Positions 15,467-24,188 of a DNA stretch of 64,000 nucleotides are shown one piece after another; the stretch's first letter is position 1; the number at the start of each line of letters is the position of its first letter. Under the pieces are notes generated by a model that did not search any database, was not told the origin of the DNA, and saw only the letters and a program-made list of their open reading frames with translations. Source of the stretch: Candidatus Thiobius zoothamnicola. Its GTDB lineage: Bacteria > Pseudomonadota > Gammaproteobacteria > Chromatiales > Chromatiaceae. The translations under genes were made by a program, and so were the position numbers. The stretch covers positions 1-64,000 of the forward strand of contig JAPQLC010000017.1 of the NCBI GenBank assembly GCA_030826945.1, written 5' to 3'.

Positions 15467-17221
15467 CTATAAAGAATTTGCTGTGCCCCATTCACGTAAA
15501 AAATCATACGATTTTTGAATGTCAATCGACAGCACCCGGTCTTCCGCCAAAAAATCCACTTGTTTGCGATACGCGTTGAAAAGGGTTTCGGTACCCTGAC
15601 CTAATGACAGCCTGATGCCTTTTTCTTCCGCTTTTTCTTTTCTGAGGTCAATTGCTTGCGTGGCGTGCAAAAGCTCTATGCCCAGAATGTAATATAAGTT
15701 ATCTACGATCTTGCTCAAACGCGCTACGGCATAAGGCGCATTGGTGGCGTGATCTTCGATATCACCCGCCAGTGATAGGAAGTCAGCGGAAACCGGATTG
15801 CTGAGTGAGCGATTCTCCGTATCCAGCGCACCACAGGTCTTTTGGATTGCGCCGAAAATGATCGGCGGTGGTTCTGCAAGCGCATCCGCATCCGGTTCAG
15901 GTCCTAAAAACCGCGTCAACCCAGTAAAGTGATCCGTGCCTAACTTGATCATGCGGTAGCAGGACGAGCGCGATACATGGCTTAAGGCGACGCTAAGGCT
16001 TTGCAGTGGTAGTACCCATTGCAGTGGTTCGAAATTCGCCGAAGGGCTGACCATGCCATGCACGATGCCTTCTTTAACCACATAGTATTGGCCAATCTGG
16101 GTTTGGGTATCCAGCGCAGGTGGATCTTTGGGTGCCAAAATGACGGACGGGTTATCGTCGGAGGCATTCATGTGCAGCAACATCTGCGTTTTCAGAAATG
16201 CCAATGTATCGCGCGTCGCGCCATGGATCTGGCTGACATCCCGGAAACTCAACGCATCTTGTAAAGGGCGATGCGCAAAGAGGGTGTCTTTCTCCCATAG
16301 ATAACTCCCCGCCAAAAATCTGCGAATTGCTTTTGCCGTGACGCCTTGCCCGTAGAAAGGGCGCAGGCGATGGACTTCTTCCAACAAAGGTGCGATGTTG
16401 CCGTTCACGCCTTCGAGACTGAGAGCGAAGACCCAATCAGCTTTGCGCAATAAAACCTCAGTTTCATGAATCAACAATGCGGTTCGCGCTGCGCTATAAG
16501 CATTGGAACTGGTGATGGTTAAGCTGTCTTTGCCGAGTGGCTCAAGCGGCTCAAGTTGGGCGCGCTTTAAGGCTTCCCGCGCGGACATCCGCTTACCTTG
16601 GTAGATTACCTGGCCTTTTCCCATCATGGCCAGACCGATATGCGGCAGAATAATGATATCTGCCATCCCCACCGACCCTCTGGCAGGTGCCAGGGGGTGA
16701 ATGCGATGATTCAGAAAGGCTTGGTATAACTTGGCGACTTTGGCTTGTGCGCCCGTCGCGCCGAAAAGGATGGCGTTGAGGCGCACTAGCATGGTTGCGC
16801 GCATAATCGATTCACTGACCAATGGGCCAACGGCTGCGCTGTGAGCCATCAACATCGTGCGATTAAAAGTTTTTGAGGGTTCCAATCCGGCTTGTGTGGG
16901 TTTGTCTTCTTCACATTGCAAATTAATTGGCTGATCTTTATTTTCCCCCACGCCAGTGGTGATGCCATAGATTTTGTGGTCTTCGCAAGCGGCGAGCATC
17001 AGTAAATCATGGGAGCGGCGCACCTTATCCATAGCGCTTTCCAGAAGGTAAACTGGTGCATGGTTATGTGCGACATGAACGATTTGTTCAATACTCAGGT
17101 CGTGTCCGCTCAAGGTGACAGAGGCAGGTTTAATGCCTTCGGCATGTGTTGATTTTCCTGGTGAAGCTAATAGGTTGGCGGAAAACACCAGGAGTAACAC
17201 AGAAAGATTCAATAATTTCAT
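15467..17221 (-). CDS. Exported aromatic amino acid lyase homologue lacking the MIO triad
   Basis: A 584-residue member of the histidine/phenylalanine/tyrosine ammonia-lyase family. Family landmarks are YGITTGVGENKD (85-96, where active enzymes have the catalytic Tyr), RTMLMAHSAA, and RGSVG at 181-185. The following three residues are Met-Ala-Asp (186-188) instead of the Ala-Ser-Gly that cyclises to the MIO cofactor. It also has an apparent signal peptide (MKLLNLSVLLLVFSANLLAS, cleavage near 20). It is therefore probably periplasmic and not a classical MIO lyase. Its relatives in aryl polyene clusters may supply or handle aromatic units. It begins the leftward unit with the SQR-like gene (33 bp gap). 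Confidence 0.8.
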   Translation of the reverse strand: MKLLNLSVLLLVFSANLLASPGKSTHAEGIKPASVTLSGHDLSIEQIVHVAHNHAPVYLLESAMDKVRRSHDLLMLAACEDHKIYGITTGVGENKDQPINLQCEEDKPTQAGLEPSKTFNRTMLMAHSAAVGPLVSESIMRATMLVRLNAILFGATGAQAKVAKLYQAFLNHRIHPLAPARGSVGMADIIILPHIGLAMMGKGQVIYQGKRMSAREALKRAQLEPLEPLGKDSLTITSSNAYSAARTALLIHETEVLLRKADWVFALSLEGVNGNIAPLLEEVHRLRPFYGQGVTAKAIRRFLAGSYLWEKDTLFAHRPLQDALSFRDVSQIHGATRDTLAFLKTQMLLHMNASDDNPSVILAPKDPPALDTQTQIGQYYVVKEGIVHGMVSPSANFEPLQWVLPLQSLSVALSHVSRSSCYRMIKLGTDHFTGLTRFLGPEPDADALAEPPPIIFGAIQKTCGALDTENRSLSNPVSADFLSLAGDIEDHATNAPYAVARLSKIVDNLYYILGIELLHATQAIDLRKEKAEEKGIRLSLGQGTETLFNAYRKQVDFLAEDRVLSIDIQKSYDFLREWGTANSL

Positions 17222-17574
17222 GACGTGAGACGCTTCATTGGGTAGTGGTTCAAATGTATACCATTAAGCCTGAATAGACGTGTGACGTTCTTCCTCGTTA
17301 AGGGCGGATTTAATCTGATTTGAAGTCAGGAGGAAAGTGATGCTATTGCAACGAATTGCAATGTCTTCAGTGTGGAAAGGCGTTGTAAATTGTGCTGAGC
17401 CTTGATCAGAAAGGCTTCCTGATTAGGTAAAAACGATTATTTTTATCGCTATAAACGATTTTACATAGGCTTCCAGATGCTTATAGTGATGCGCAACCGG
17501 TATTCGCCGGCTACGTACCTAATTAACAGTAAAGATTACTGAAATCGTTATTCTCAACCTTGAAGGAAATGAAG
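17222..17574. other. Divergent intergenic region between lyase homologue and rubrerythrin
   Basis: A 353-bp gap without a gene. It holds the rubrerythrin promoter candidate (17460-17487) and must contain the promoter of the leftward lyase homologue. Short repeats are visible: TTGCAA twice (around 17346 and 17356) and two AACGATT copies near 17429 and 17452. These could be regulator sites, but I cannot assign a regulator. Confidence 0.45.
17460..17487 (+). promoter_or_regulatory. Sigma70-like promoter for the rubrerythrin operon
   Basis: TTTACA (17460-17465) and TATAGT (17482-17487) are separated by 16 bp, close to the sigma70 consensus, about 88 bp upstream of the rubrerythrin start. The long leader could carry regulation. 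Assigned by eye. Confidence 0.5.
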
Positions 17575-17988
17575 ATGTCATTAAAAAATTCAAAGACTGA
17601 GCAAAATCTGAAAGATGCATTTGCGGGTGAATCCCAGGCTAATCGCCGGTACCTGTATTTTGCCGCGAAAGCGGATATTGAAGGCTATAACGATGTCGCT
17701 GCGGTATTCCGTTCAACCGGGGAAGGTGAAACGGGCCATGCTCATGGTCACCTTGAATATCTGGAAGAAGTCGGTGACCCGGCGACTGGTCTGCCCATTG
17801 GCGGAACGGCGGATAATTTGAAAGCCGCCATCGCTGGTGAGACCCATGAATACACAGATATGTATCCCGGCATGGCGAAAACTGCCCGTGAGGAAGGATT
17901 CGATGAAATCGCTGACTGGTTTGAAACCTTGGCGAAAGCTGAGCGCTCCCACGCCAACCGTTTCCAGAAGGCGTTGGATAGTCTGTAA
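17575..17988 (+). CDS. Rubrerythrin-family diiron protein
   Basis: A 137-residue ferritin-like diiron protein: [22 protein letters not shown] near the N-terminus, [19 protein letters not shown], a second [12 protein letters not shown] helix and AEGxSHA-like [11 protein letters not shown] at the C-terminus give the paired Glu/His iron ligands. It ends without the rubredoxin CxxC domain, so it is a short erythrin-type protein. It probably acts in peroxide or oxygen reduction in the cytoplasm. ATG 17575 is preferred because AAGGA precedes it; ATG 17560 is in frame. The Fe-S protein and DUF3501 genes follow on the same strand. Confidence 0.88.
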   Translation: MSLKNSKTEQNLKDAFAGESQANRRYLYFAAKADIEGYNDVAAVFRSTGEGETGHAHGHLEYLEEVGDPATGLPIGGTADNLKAAIAGETHEYTDMYPGMAKTAREEGFDEIADWFETLAKAERSHANRFQKALDSL

Positions 17989-18011
17989 CGTTGGTTAATT
18001 GCTGATAATCC

Positions 18012-18027
18012 AGCACAAGGATGTGCT
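18012..18027. terminator. Small stem-loop between rubrerythrin and Fe-S protein genes
   Basis: AGCACA and TGTGCT (6 bp, 4-nt loop) lie 24 bp after the rubrerythrin stop. There is no strong T-run. It may be a partial terminator or processing site that makes rubrerythrin more abundant than the downstream products. Confidence 0.3.
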
Positions 18028-18054
18028 CTCATTTCTGATCATTGAGGCTATGTT

Positions 18055-19380
18055 ATGACCACTGTACGTGAAGGCAGTCTGGAGGCACCCACCCGCCATG
18101 CGTTGGATTGGACCAACCCGGAATTTTATGACGAAGATAAATTATTCGCCGAGTTGGAGCGGGTCTATGATATTTGTCATGGTTGCCGCCGTTGCGTCAG
18201 TCTGTGCCAGTCATTTCCGACTTTATTTGATCTGGTCGATGAGTCTGACACGATGGAGGTCGATGGTGTTGCGAAAGCTGATTATTGGAAAGTGGTTGAT
18301 CAATGTTATTTATGCGACCTGTGCTTTTTGACCAAATGTCCGTATGTTCCTCCGCATGAATGGGATGTGGATTTCCCGCATTTGATGTTGCAGGCCAAAG
18401 CGGTGAAATACAAAAAACAAGGGGCTTCATTACGGGATAAAACGTTGACCAGTACCGACTTGGTTGGCGATCTGGCTGGTATTCCGGTGGTGAGTGGGTT
18501 GGTGAATACGTTAAACCAGAATGGCCCTTTCCGTTCGGCGATGCATCACGGTTTTGGCGTGCATAAAGCCGCCGTTTTGCCGAAATATCACACGAAATCG
18601 CTGCGTCATCGGGTGCGATCCGATCAAGATGGTGGCGAGTCGGCTGGCCCGACCACGGGTAAGGTCGTGTTGTTCGCCACCTGTTATGGGAATCGAAATG
18701 ATCCGGATAGTGGTGAGGATTTGATTGCAGTGCTTCGTTATAATCGGATTCCGGTCACTTTAACGGATAAAGAACGGTGTTGCGGCATGCCGAAACTGGA
18801 GCTTGGCGATCTGGATTCGGTAGCCAAGGCGAAAGCCGTGAATATTCCTGAATTGGTGAAATGGGTTGAGGATGGATGGGACATCCTGGCACCTGTGCCA
18901 TCCTGCGTGTTGATGTTTAAGCAGGAATTGCCTTTGATGTTCCCCGATGACGAAGCGGTTGCTAAGGTACGTGATGCAATTTACGATCCATTTGAATATC
19001 TGATGTTGCGACACCGATATGGCAAATTGAGGACGGATTTTGCCCAAGGGCTTGGCAAAGTGGCTTATCATGCGGCTTGTCATCAACGTGTGCAGCGCAT
19101 TGGACCCAAAACCCGTGAATTATTATCACTGATACCCGATACTCAGGTAGAAATGCTTGAACGCTGTTCAGGTCATGATGGTACTTATGCGGTCAAAAAG
19201 GAATATCATGAGTTGTCCATGAAGATCGCCCGACCTGTGGTTGATAAAGTCAAACAAATAGCGCCGGACTATTACAGTAGTGATTGCGCCATGGCCGGTC
19301 ATCAGATTGCTAATGGATTGGGAGATGGCGGTGAACCTAAACATCCTGCCTCATTGTTACGCTTGGCGTATGGCATTTAG
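18055..19380 (+). CDS. GlpC/HdrD-like iron-sulfur CCG-domain protein
   Basis: A 441-residue iron-sulfur protein. Two N-terminal [4Fe-4S] motifs are visible: Cys41-x2-Cys44-x2-Cys47-x3-Cys51 and Cys84-x2-Cys87-x2-Cys90-x4-Cys95 (the last followed by Pro). Two CCG-type domains follow (ATCYGNRN...RCCGMP and AACHQR...RCSGHDG). This layout matches the C subunit of anaerobic glycerol-3-phosphate dehydrogenase and HdrD-type proteins. It contains no flavin domain, so it would relay electrons to an unidentified partner, possibly quinone. It lies between rubrerythrin and DUF3501, an arrangement I recall from other genomes and consistent with an oxidative-stress electron chain. Confidence 0.85.
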   Translation: MTTVREGSLEAPTRHALDWTNPEFYDEDKLFAELERVYDICHGCRRCVSLCQSFPTLFDLVDESDTMEVDGVAKADYWKVVDQCYLCDLCFLTKCPYVPPHEWDVDFPHLMLQAKAVKYKKQGASLRDKTLTSTDLVGDLAGIPVVSGLVNTLNQNGPFRSAMHHGFGVHKAAVLPKYHTKSLRHRVRSDQDGGESAGPTTGKVVLFATCYGNRNDPDSGEDLIAVLRYNRIPVTLTDKERCCGMPKLELGDLDSVAKAKAVNIPELVKWVEDGWDILAPVPSCVLMFKQELPLMFPDDEAVAKVRDAIYDPFEYLMLRHRYGKLRTDFAQGLGKVAYHAACHQRVQRIGPKTRELLSLIPDTQVEMLERCSGHDGTYAVKKEYHELSMKIARPVVDKVKQIAPDYYSSDCAMAGHQIANGLGDGGEPKHPASLLRLAYGI

Positions 19381-19410
19381 ACACAGCGTTAAATTTGAGG
19401 ACAATTCATC

Positions 19411-19995
19411 ATGAAACCATTAATCCGAGCTGACTTATATCCTTTGGAAAAATATGCTGAGGTGCGCGACGATTTCCGTGCCAAGGCGCTTGGCCATAAA
19501 CAACATCGCCGGGTGCCTATAGGGCCGAATGCGGCACTTTACTTTGAAGATGCGCTCACGATTCAGTACCAGATTCAGGAAATGTTGCGCGTAGAACGCA
19601 TTTATGAGGCTGATGCGATTCAGGAAGAGTTAGACACTTATAATCCGCTGATTCCAGATGGCGATAATTGGAAAGCGACTTTTATGATTGAGTTTTCGGA
19701 TGAAAATGAACGTCGGATTCAGTTACAAAAGATGCTTGGCATTGAAAAAGTTGTCTGGATACAGGTAGCGGATTTTGACCGGGTTCATCCAGTTGCCGAT
19801 GAAGATCTTGAGCGTGAAAATGAAGAAAAAACCTCGGCAGTGCATTTTTTACGTTTTGAATTCACTCAGGCCATGACGCATGCGCTGAAGCAAGGGGCTG
19901 CCGTCAATATGGGCATTGATCATCCGATATACACTTATATGACTGGGCCTGTCGCCAATAAGACCAAAGCCTGCTTGGTGGCTGATCTGGATTAA
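19411..19995 (+). CDS. DUF3501 family protein
   Basis: A 194-residue soluble protein that I recognise as DUF3501 by its start LIRADLYPLEKYAEVRDDFR, the acidic middle (YNPLIPDGDNWKATFMIEFSD) and the VHFLRFEFTQAM block. Function is unknown. It has no cysteine-rich cluster and no membrane segment. It lies 30 bp after the Fe-S protein gene and should be cotranscribed with it and probably with rubrerythrin, implying a shared role in oxygen or peroxide response. Confidence 0.85.
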   Translation: MKPLIRADLYPLEKYAEVRDDFRAKALGHKQHRRVPIGPNAALYFEDALTIQYQIQEMLRVERIYEADAIQEELDTYNPLIPDGDNWKATFMIEFSDENERRIQLQKMLGIEKVVWIQVADFDRVHPVADEDLERENEEKTSAVHFLRFEFTQAMTHALKQGAAVNMGIDHPIYTYMTGPVANKTKACLVADLD

Positions 19996-20005
19996 CCGGT
20001 TGTTC

Positions 20006-20440
20006 ATGATTCAATCTATCCTTATCATTTGTGTCGGCAATATTTGCCGTAGTCCAGCGGCGGAAAAAATATTCCGTGACCAATTATCTGATCAATTTAC
20101 GGTATCTTCTGCTGGTATCAACGCGATGTTGGGCCAGCCGATCGACCAAAATATGCAAGCGTGCCTTCTTAGTGCTGGCCATCTTGACCTATTTCATCAA
20201 GCCCGTCAGTTCACCCCGGAAATGGCCAATCAGGCTGATTTAATATTGGCGATGGAAAAGAGCCATATCCATCGAATCAATGAGACAGCACCTCAAGCCT
20301 ATGGTAAAACCCTATTAATGGGCAAATGGGCTGGGGATTTGGAAGTGTTGGATCCCTATGGGCGTGACCCGTCTTTTTTCCATCAAACCTATGCCGATAT
20401 CAACCGATATGTGTGTGATTGGGTCAATAGGTTGCAGTGA
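20006..20440 (+). CDS. Low-molecular-weight protein tyrosine phosphatase (Etp/Wzb-type)
   Basis: A 144-residue LMW phosphatase. The catalytic P-loop is CVGNICRSP (Cys9, Arg15) right after a short beta strand, and the general acid Asp lies in LEVLDPYGRDP near the C-terminus. Together with the Wzc-type kinase next door it would dephosphorylate the kinase's tyrosine cluster and so control polysaccharide polymerisation. ATG 20006 is preferred over an upstream in-frame TTG. It is the first gene of the export operon; a short repeat element (20476-20546) separates it from the kinase. Confidence 0.9.
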   Translation: MIQSILIICVGNICRSPAAEKIFRDQLSDQFTVSSAGINAMLGQPIDQNMQACLLSAGHLDLFHQARQFTPEMANQADLILAMEKSHIHRINETAPQAYGKTLLMGKWAGDLEVLDPYGRDPSFFHQTYADINRYVCDWVNRLQ

Positions 20441-20448
20441 ATGATGCC

Positions 20449-20465
20449 AGTTGTTTTCCACAACT
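20449..20465 (+). terminator. Weak hairpin after the phosphatase gene
   Basis: AGTTGT and ACAACT form a 6-bp stem with a 5-nt loop 9 bp after the phosphatase stop, followed within a few bases by TGTTGTTTTA. It may attenuate transcription into the kinase gene. Confidence 0.3.
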
Positions 20466-20475
20466 TGTTGTTTTA

Positions 20476-20546
20476 GAGAGTGTCGTCAAGAGGCGCTAGG
20501 TTTCCACAGCATAATTTTATGTGTTGGCTCTCATGACAGTCTTATT
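20476..20546 (-). repeat. MITE-like repeat, copy A (degenerate)
   Basis: On the minus strand this reads from a GTCATGAGAGC block near 20543, through ACATAAAATT, to TGACGACACTCTC at 20476. It shares the ATGAGAGC block and the TGACGACACT end with the copies at 28807 and 47255, and the ACATAAAATT core with the latter. The left arm is less conserved. It lies between the phosphatase and Wzc-type kinase genes and could affect their relative expression. Confidence 0.55.
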
Positions 20547-20623
20547 TAGGGTTTATAGGAACTTTTATTTGATAATACTCTTAGTCAGTGGAAGTTATAC
20601 TTTGTCGGGTTTAAGCATAGATA

Positions 20624-22924
20624 ATGAATGAAACATCCAATTCTTCGGCCTATCAAGAGGATGAAATCGATTTACGGGAAATATTCTCAATATTATTCAG
20701 GCATAAATGGCTTATTCTGGGATGCACGCTATTCTCTTTCTTTATTGCCTACATTTATGTTCAGGGGCAAAAGCCGGTTTATGAAGCCAATGCGCTGATT
20801 CAAATTGAACAAAAGCGTGCGCGGGGATTACCGGTTTTTGGTGAATTATCTGGCGCATTAGGCAGTGATAGCGAAGTATCCACCGAAATTGAGATACTGA
20901 AAAGCCGTTTCATACTGGGTAAAGTCGTTGATAATCAATTATTACAGGTACATGTAACCCCTGAATATTTGCCGTTGGCGGAATATGCGCCATCATGGAG
21001 CGATGCGTTGATTGATCAATCAATGCAGCCTAATGAGGATTTCTTTGGTGCTTTCGGACTGGAATTAGATTCTTATAGTAAACAAGGCGCGTCCATTACA
21101 CTTGGCGCTATTGTTTTGCCGATTATTTCTTCGGCGATCAATCTCACGCTGAAAGTCACCTCCCCAACAACTTATGATATGTTCGATGAAACAGGTCATC
21201 GGCTCTACTCAGCTTCAGTCGGGGTTGAACCGCCAATAGGGCAGCCTGTCAATATCACTATCCAACAAATCAATGCGCATGTCGGGGCCGAGTTTACGCT
21301 TTCTTTCACCCATCGTATTCATGAAATTAATCGTTTGCGCAGTCGCTTGCAAATTCAAGAACAAGGTAAAAATACCGGCATATTGTCGATTGTATTGGAA
21401 GGCGAGAATACGCAGAAAACTCAAAATATCCTGAATGACATTATCCAGGTTTATGCTGATCAGAATGTTGCTCGTTTATCGGAAGAAGCAGAACGCAGCA
21501 TTCAATTTCTGGATAAACAAATTCCCTTGGTGCAAACAGAGTTGAATGCTGCTGAACAGGCGGTCAACCAATATCGCCTGGCTTCTTCGCATATTGATCT
21601 GGAAATGGAGACGGAAACCAAATTAAAACGTATTGTTGAGATTGAGTCACGCTTGAATGAATTGCAGTTGAAAGAAAATGAAATCCGTGAGCGATACAAG
21701 ACGAATCATCCGGTTTATGCAAATCTGTTAAAACGTAAAGACAGCCTGTTGAAAGAAAAACAACAGGTGGATCGGCAAATAGAAAAGTTACCGGTCGAAC
21801 AACAAGAATTGCTGAGTTTAATGCGTAATGTTGAAGTGGCGAACACGGTTTACCTTCAGCTATTGAACAAAATGGAGGAACTTAAAATCACCCGCGCCGG
21901 AACCGTGGGCAACGTACGGATTCTAGATGATGCGCAGGTGATACCGAATCCGGTTAAGCCAAAGAAAACCCGGATCCTGATGATAGCCACCCTGCTCGGT
22001 GCTTTCTTTGGCATAGGTATGACAATATTGCGCACCTGGTTAAATGCTGGTTTGCAGAATCCGGTGGAAATACAGGAAAAGCTGGGGTTAGCCAATTATG
22101 GTGTTATTCCCCTTTCTGCCCAACAAGGTCAGATTGATAAGAACGCGCTGAATAGCAAAGATGATGCATTGGCGGTGTTGGCTGTTGTCGGTCCTACTGA
22201 TCCCGCATTAGAGGCGATCCGCAGCATCCGCACCAGTTTGCATTTCGCCATGTTGGAAGCGGGGAGTAATTTAGTCATGTTGACCAGTCCAAGCCCGGAT
22301 GGCGGCAAAAGCTTCGTCAGCACGAATCTGGCGATATTGATTGCGCAAAGCGGGCAGCAAGTTTTGTTAGTGGATATGGATTTGCGCCGGGGAGCCATTA
22401 ATAAAGCGTTACGAAAGCCACGCTATCCTGGGTTGAGTGATTTTCTGGGTAATGGTGCGGCAGGGGATGAATCACTGGCTTTATCTGATATCATCCATGA
22501 AAAAATATTGCCCAATCTGGATTTCATTGCGACCGGAACGGTGCCCCCGAATCCCAGCGAATTGATTATGAGCGCCGGGTTCACGCAATTCCTGGATCGG
22601 ATTCAACCAGCTTATGACATCGTGATTATTGATACCCCTCCGGTTTTAGCGGTGACGGATGCGTCGCTGATTGGGCATCAAGTTGGCACCAGCCTGTTGG
22701 TTGTTCGGCACAAAATGAATAATCTACCCCAAGTGCAACAAGCCAAGAATGAGCTGGAGCGCCTTGAGGTGCCCCTGAAGGGTTACATTTATAATTTTAT
22801 CGAATCCACGGCGAAGGATCGCTACTATTATAATTATTACCATTATGGTTATGGCGGGACCAGACGGAGAAACGCCCCATGGCATCGACTAGGCAAAAAA
22901 TTCCGGCATTTCTTTCGACGTTAA
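20624..22924 (+). CDS. wzc: Wzc/Etk-type polysaccharide co-polymerase and tyrosine autokinase
   Basis: A 766-residue PCP-2a protein. A first TM helix (about 31-50) opens a large periplasmic Wzz-type domain with coiled-coil (about 290-400), and a second TM helix lies near 445-463. The cytoplasmic BY-kinase domain has Walker A SPDGGKSFVSTN (about 557-568), Walker A' VLLVDMDLRRG (about 581) and Walker B VIIDTPPVL. The C-terminus carries a tyrosine cluster (YYYNYYHYGYGG), the autophosphorylation site. It should control chain length and export of a capsule or exopolysaccharide with the Wza-type protein. Its last 46 bp overlap the next gene. The upstream phosphatase would reverse its phosphorylation. 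Confidence 0.92.
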   Translation: MNETSNSSAYQEDEIDLREIFSILFRHKWLILGCTLFSFFIAYIYVQGQKPVYEANALIQIEQKRARGLPVFGELSGALGSDSEVSTEIEILKSRFILGKVVDNQLLQVHVTPEYLPLAEYAPSWSDALIDQSMQPNEDFFGAFGLELDSYSKQGASITLGAIVLPIISSAINLTLKVTSPTTYDMFDETGHRLYSASVGVEPPIGQPVNITIQQINAHVGAEFTLSFTHRIHEINRLRSRLQIQEQGKNTGILSIVLEGENTQKTQNILNDIIQVYADQNVARLSEEAERSIQFLDKQIPLVQTELNAAEQAVNQYRLASSHIDLEMETETKLKRIVEIESRLNELQLKENEIRERYKTNHPVYANLLKRKDSLLKEKQQVDRQIEKLPVEQQELLSLMRNVEVANTVYLQLLNKMEELKITRAGTVGNVRILDDAQVIPNPVKPKKTRILMIATLLGAFFGIGMTILRTWLNAGLQNPVEIQEKLGLANYGVIPLSAQQGQIDKNALNSKDDALAVLAVVGPTDPALEAIRSIRTSLHFAMLEAGSNLVMLTSPSPDGGKSFVSTNLAILIAQSGQQVLLVDMDLRRGAINKALRKPRYPGLSDFLGNGAAGDESLALSDIIHEKILPNLDFIATGTVPPNPSELIMSAGFTQFLDRIQPAYDIVIIDTPPVLAVTDASLIGHQVGTSLLVVRHKMNNLPQVQQAKNELERLEVPLKGYIYNFIESTAKDRYYYNYYHYGYGGTRRRNAPWHRLGKKFRHFFRR

Positions 22925-24036
22925 ACACGCACTTAATCGTTCTCATTCTGAGTTTGGCGGTAAGCGCTTGCAGTTTTGCGCCCGGCATGCAGGTACAGAA
23001 TACCTTGTGGGGGGAGTATGGCCCTGAGGTTATTGCCGCCCCGGGCATTGCTGGCGCGGGGGTTAATAACTTCATTGAAGTTATCCCGATTACGGATGAA
23101 ATCATTGATGCATTATCAGCAGGGGAGTATCAATCTCCCGTTGTCCCGAATGAGTTATTGAATTCATCAATGGCTCAACAACCCTATAAAATTGGCATTA
23201 ACGATGTGTTGTCAATTGTCGTATGGGGGCAATCCGAACTGGTGTTGGCGGATGGTGAAAACGGGGTGCCATTCAGCGCCCGTCAGGTGAAAAGCGATGG
23301 CACGATATTTTTTCCGTATGCCGGGACTTTGCATGTTCTGGGCAAGACCCGTCAGGAAATCAGACATTTATTAGTGCAGAAGTTGAGCAGGTATTTTCAG
23401 GAGCCGCAAGTTGATGTTGGTGTTGAACATTATAATAGCCAGAAAGTAGTGTTGAATGGCGCCTTTAACCAGCCGATCACTATCCCGCTGCAAGGTTCGC
23501 CATTGACTTTGGATCAGGCGGTGGCCTTGGCGGGCGGCATTGCGCCAAATGCGGATAGTCGGAATTTGCGCCTGACGCGCAACGGTGAACAATACCGTTT
23601 GAACTATCATCATTTGGTGAATCAAGGTATCTCGCCGCAGGTTGTGCTACAGGATGGCGACTCAGTGCATATGCCAATTAACCAATCCAAAGCGTATATT
23701 GTTGGAGAAGTTGGACAACCGAAATCATTGCCGATTTCGGCTGAAGGATTAACATTGACCGATGCGTTGGGCAGCGCAGGCGGCTTATCACCCAGCACAT
23801 CAGGTGGCGGAGTCTATATTGTTCGCCGTGCAGACAGTGCGAAAACCACCCCACAGGTATTTCGTTTATCAGCGAAATCACCGGCGGCATTCTTATTGGC
23901 GGGACGGTTTGATATACAACCGCAGGATGTCATTTTTGTCGGCGCATCTGATCTGACCCGCTGGAACCGGGTGATATCACAACTGTTCCCTTCAACGAGT
24001 TTAATTGACGCTACCAGGAATCTCAGCGGTAATTAA
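22879..24036 (+). CDS. Wza/GfcE-type polysaccharide export lipoprotein
   Basis: A 385-residue outer-membrane export protein. The signal sequence ends in a LAVSAC lipobox (Cys31). The poly-export domain has YKIGINDVLSIVVWGQSEL (about 102-120), and two SLBB domains follow (NGAFNQPITIPLQGSPL and VGEVGQPKSLPISAEGL). It should form the octameric translocon that takes polymer from the Wzc-type partner. It starts 46 bp inside the wzc gene, in another frame, implying coupled translation. Confidence 0.9.
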   Translation: MASTRQKIPAFLSTLNTHLIVLILSLAVSACSFAPGMQVQNTLWGEYGPEVIAAPGIAGAGVNNFIEVIPITDEIIDALSAGEYQSPVVPNELLNSSMAQQPYKIGINDVLSIVVWGQSELVLADGENGVPFSARQVKSDGTIFFPYAGTLHVLGKTRQEIRHLLVQKLSRYFQEPQVDVGVEHYNSQKVVLNGAFNQPITIPLQGSPLTLDQAVALAGGIAPNADSRNLRLTRNGEQYRLNYHHLVNQGISPQVVLQDGDSVHMPINQSKAYIVGEVGQPKSLPISAEGLTLTDALGSAGGLSPSTSGGGVYIVRRADSAKTTPQVFRLSAKSPAAFLLAGRFDIQPQDVIFVGASDLTRWNRVISQLFPSTSLIDATRNLSGN

Positions 24037-24079
24037 AAGGTTTCTGGATTGCGCAGAACATCTGGCGGTAGTACAGTTC

Positions 24080-24095
24080 ACTATAGACTTATAGT
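24080..24095. promoter_or_regulatory. Palindrome upstream of the unknown lipoprotein gene
   Basis: ACTATA and TATAGT flank a 4-bp spacer in the 152-bp gap between the Wza-type gene and the lipoprotein gene. The right arm also reads as a -10-like TATAGT. It may be a secondary promoter or operator. Assigned by eye. Confidence 0.3.
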
Positions 24096-24188
24096 AGTTT
24101 ATGTGTTAGGGAAATAATAGTCCTTAAGAATCCATGGTGGTTTGATCATGGATTTCTCCACCCAATCTTTAATTTCAGGTAAGCCAAT

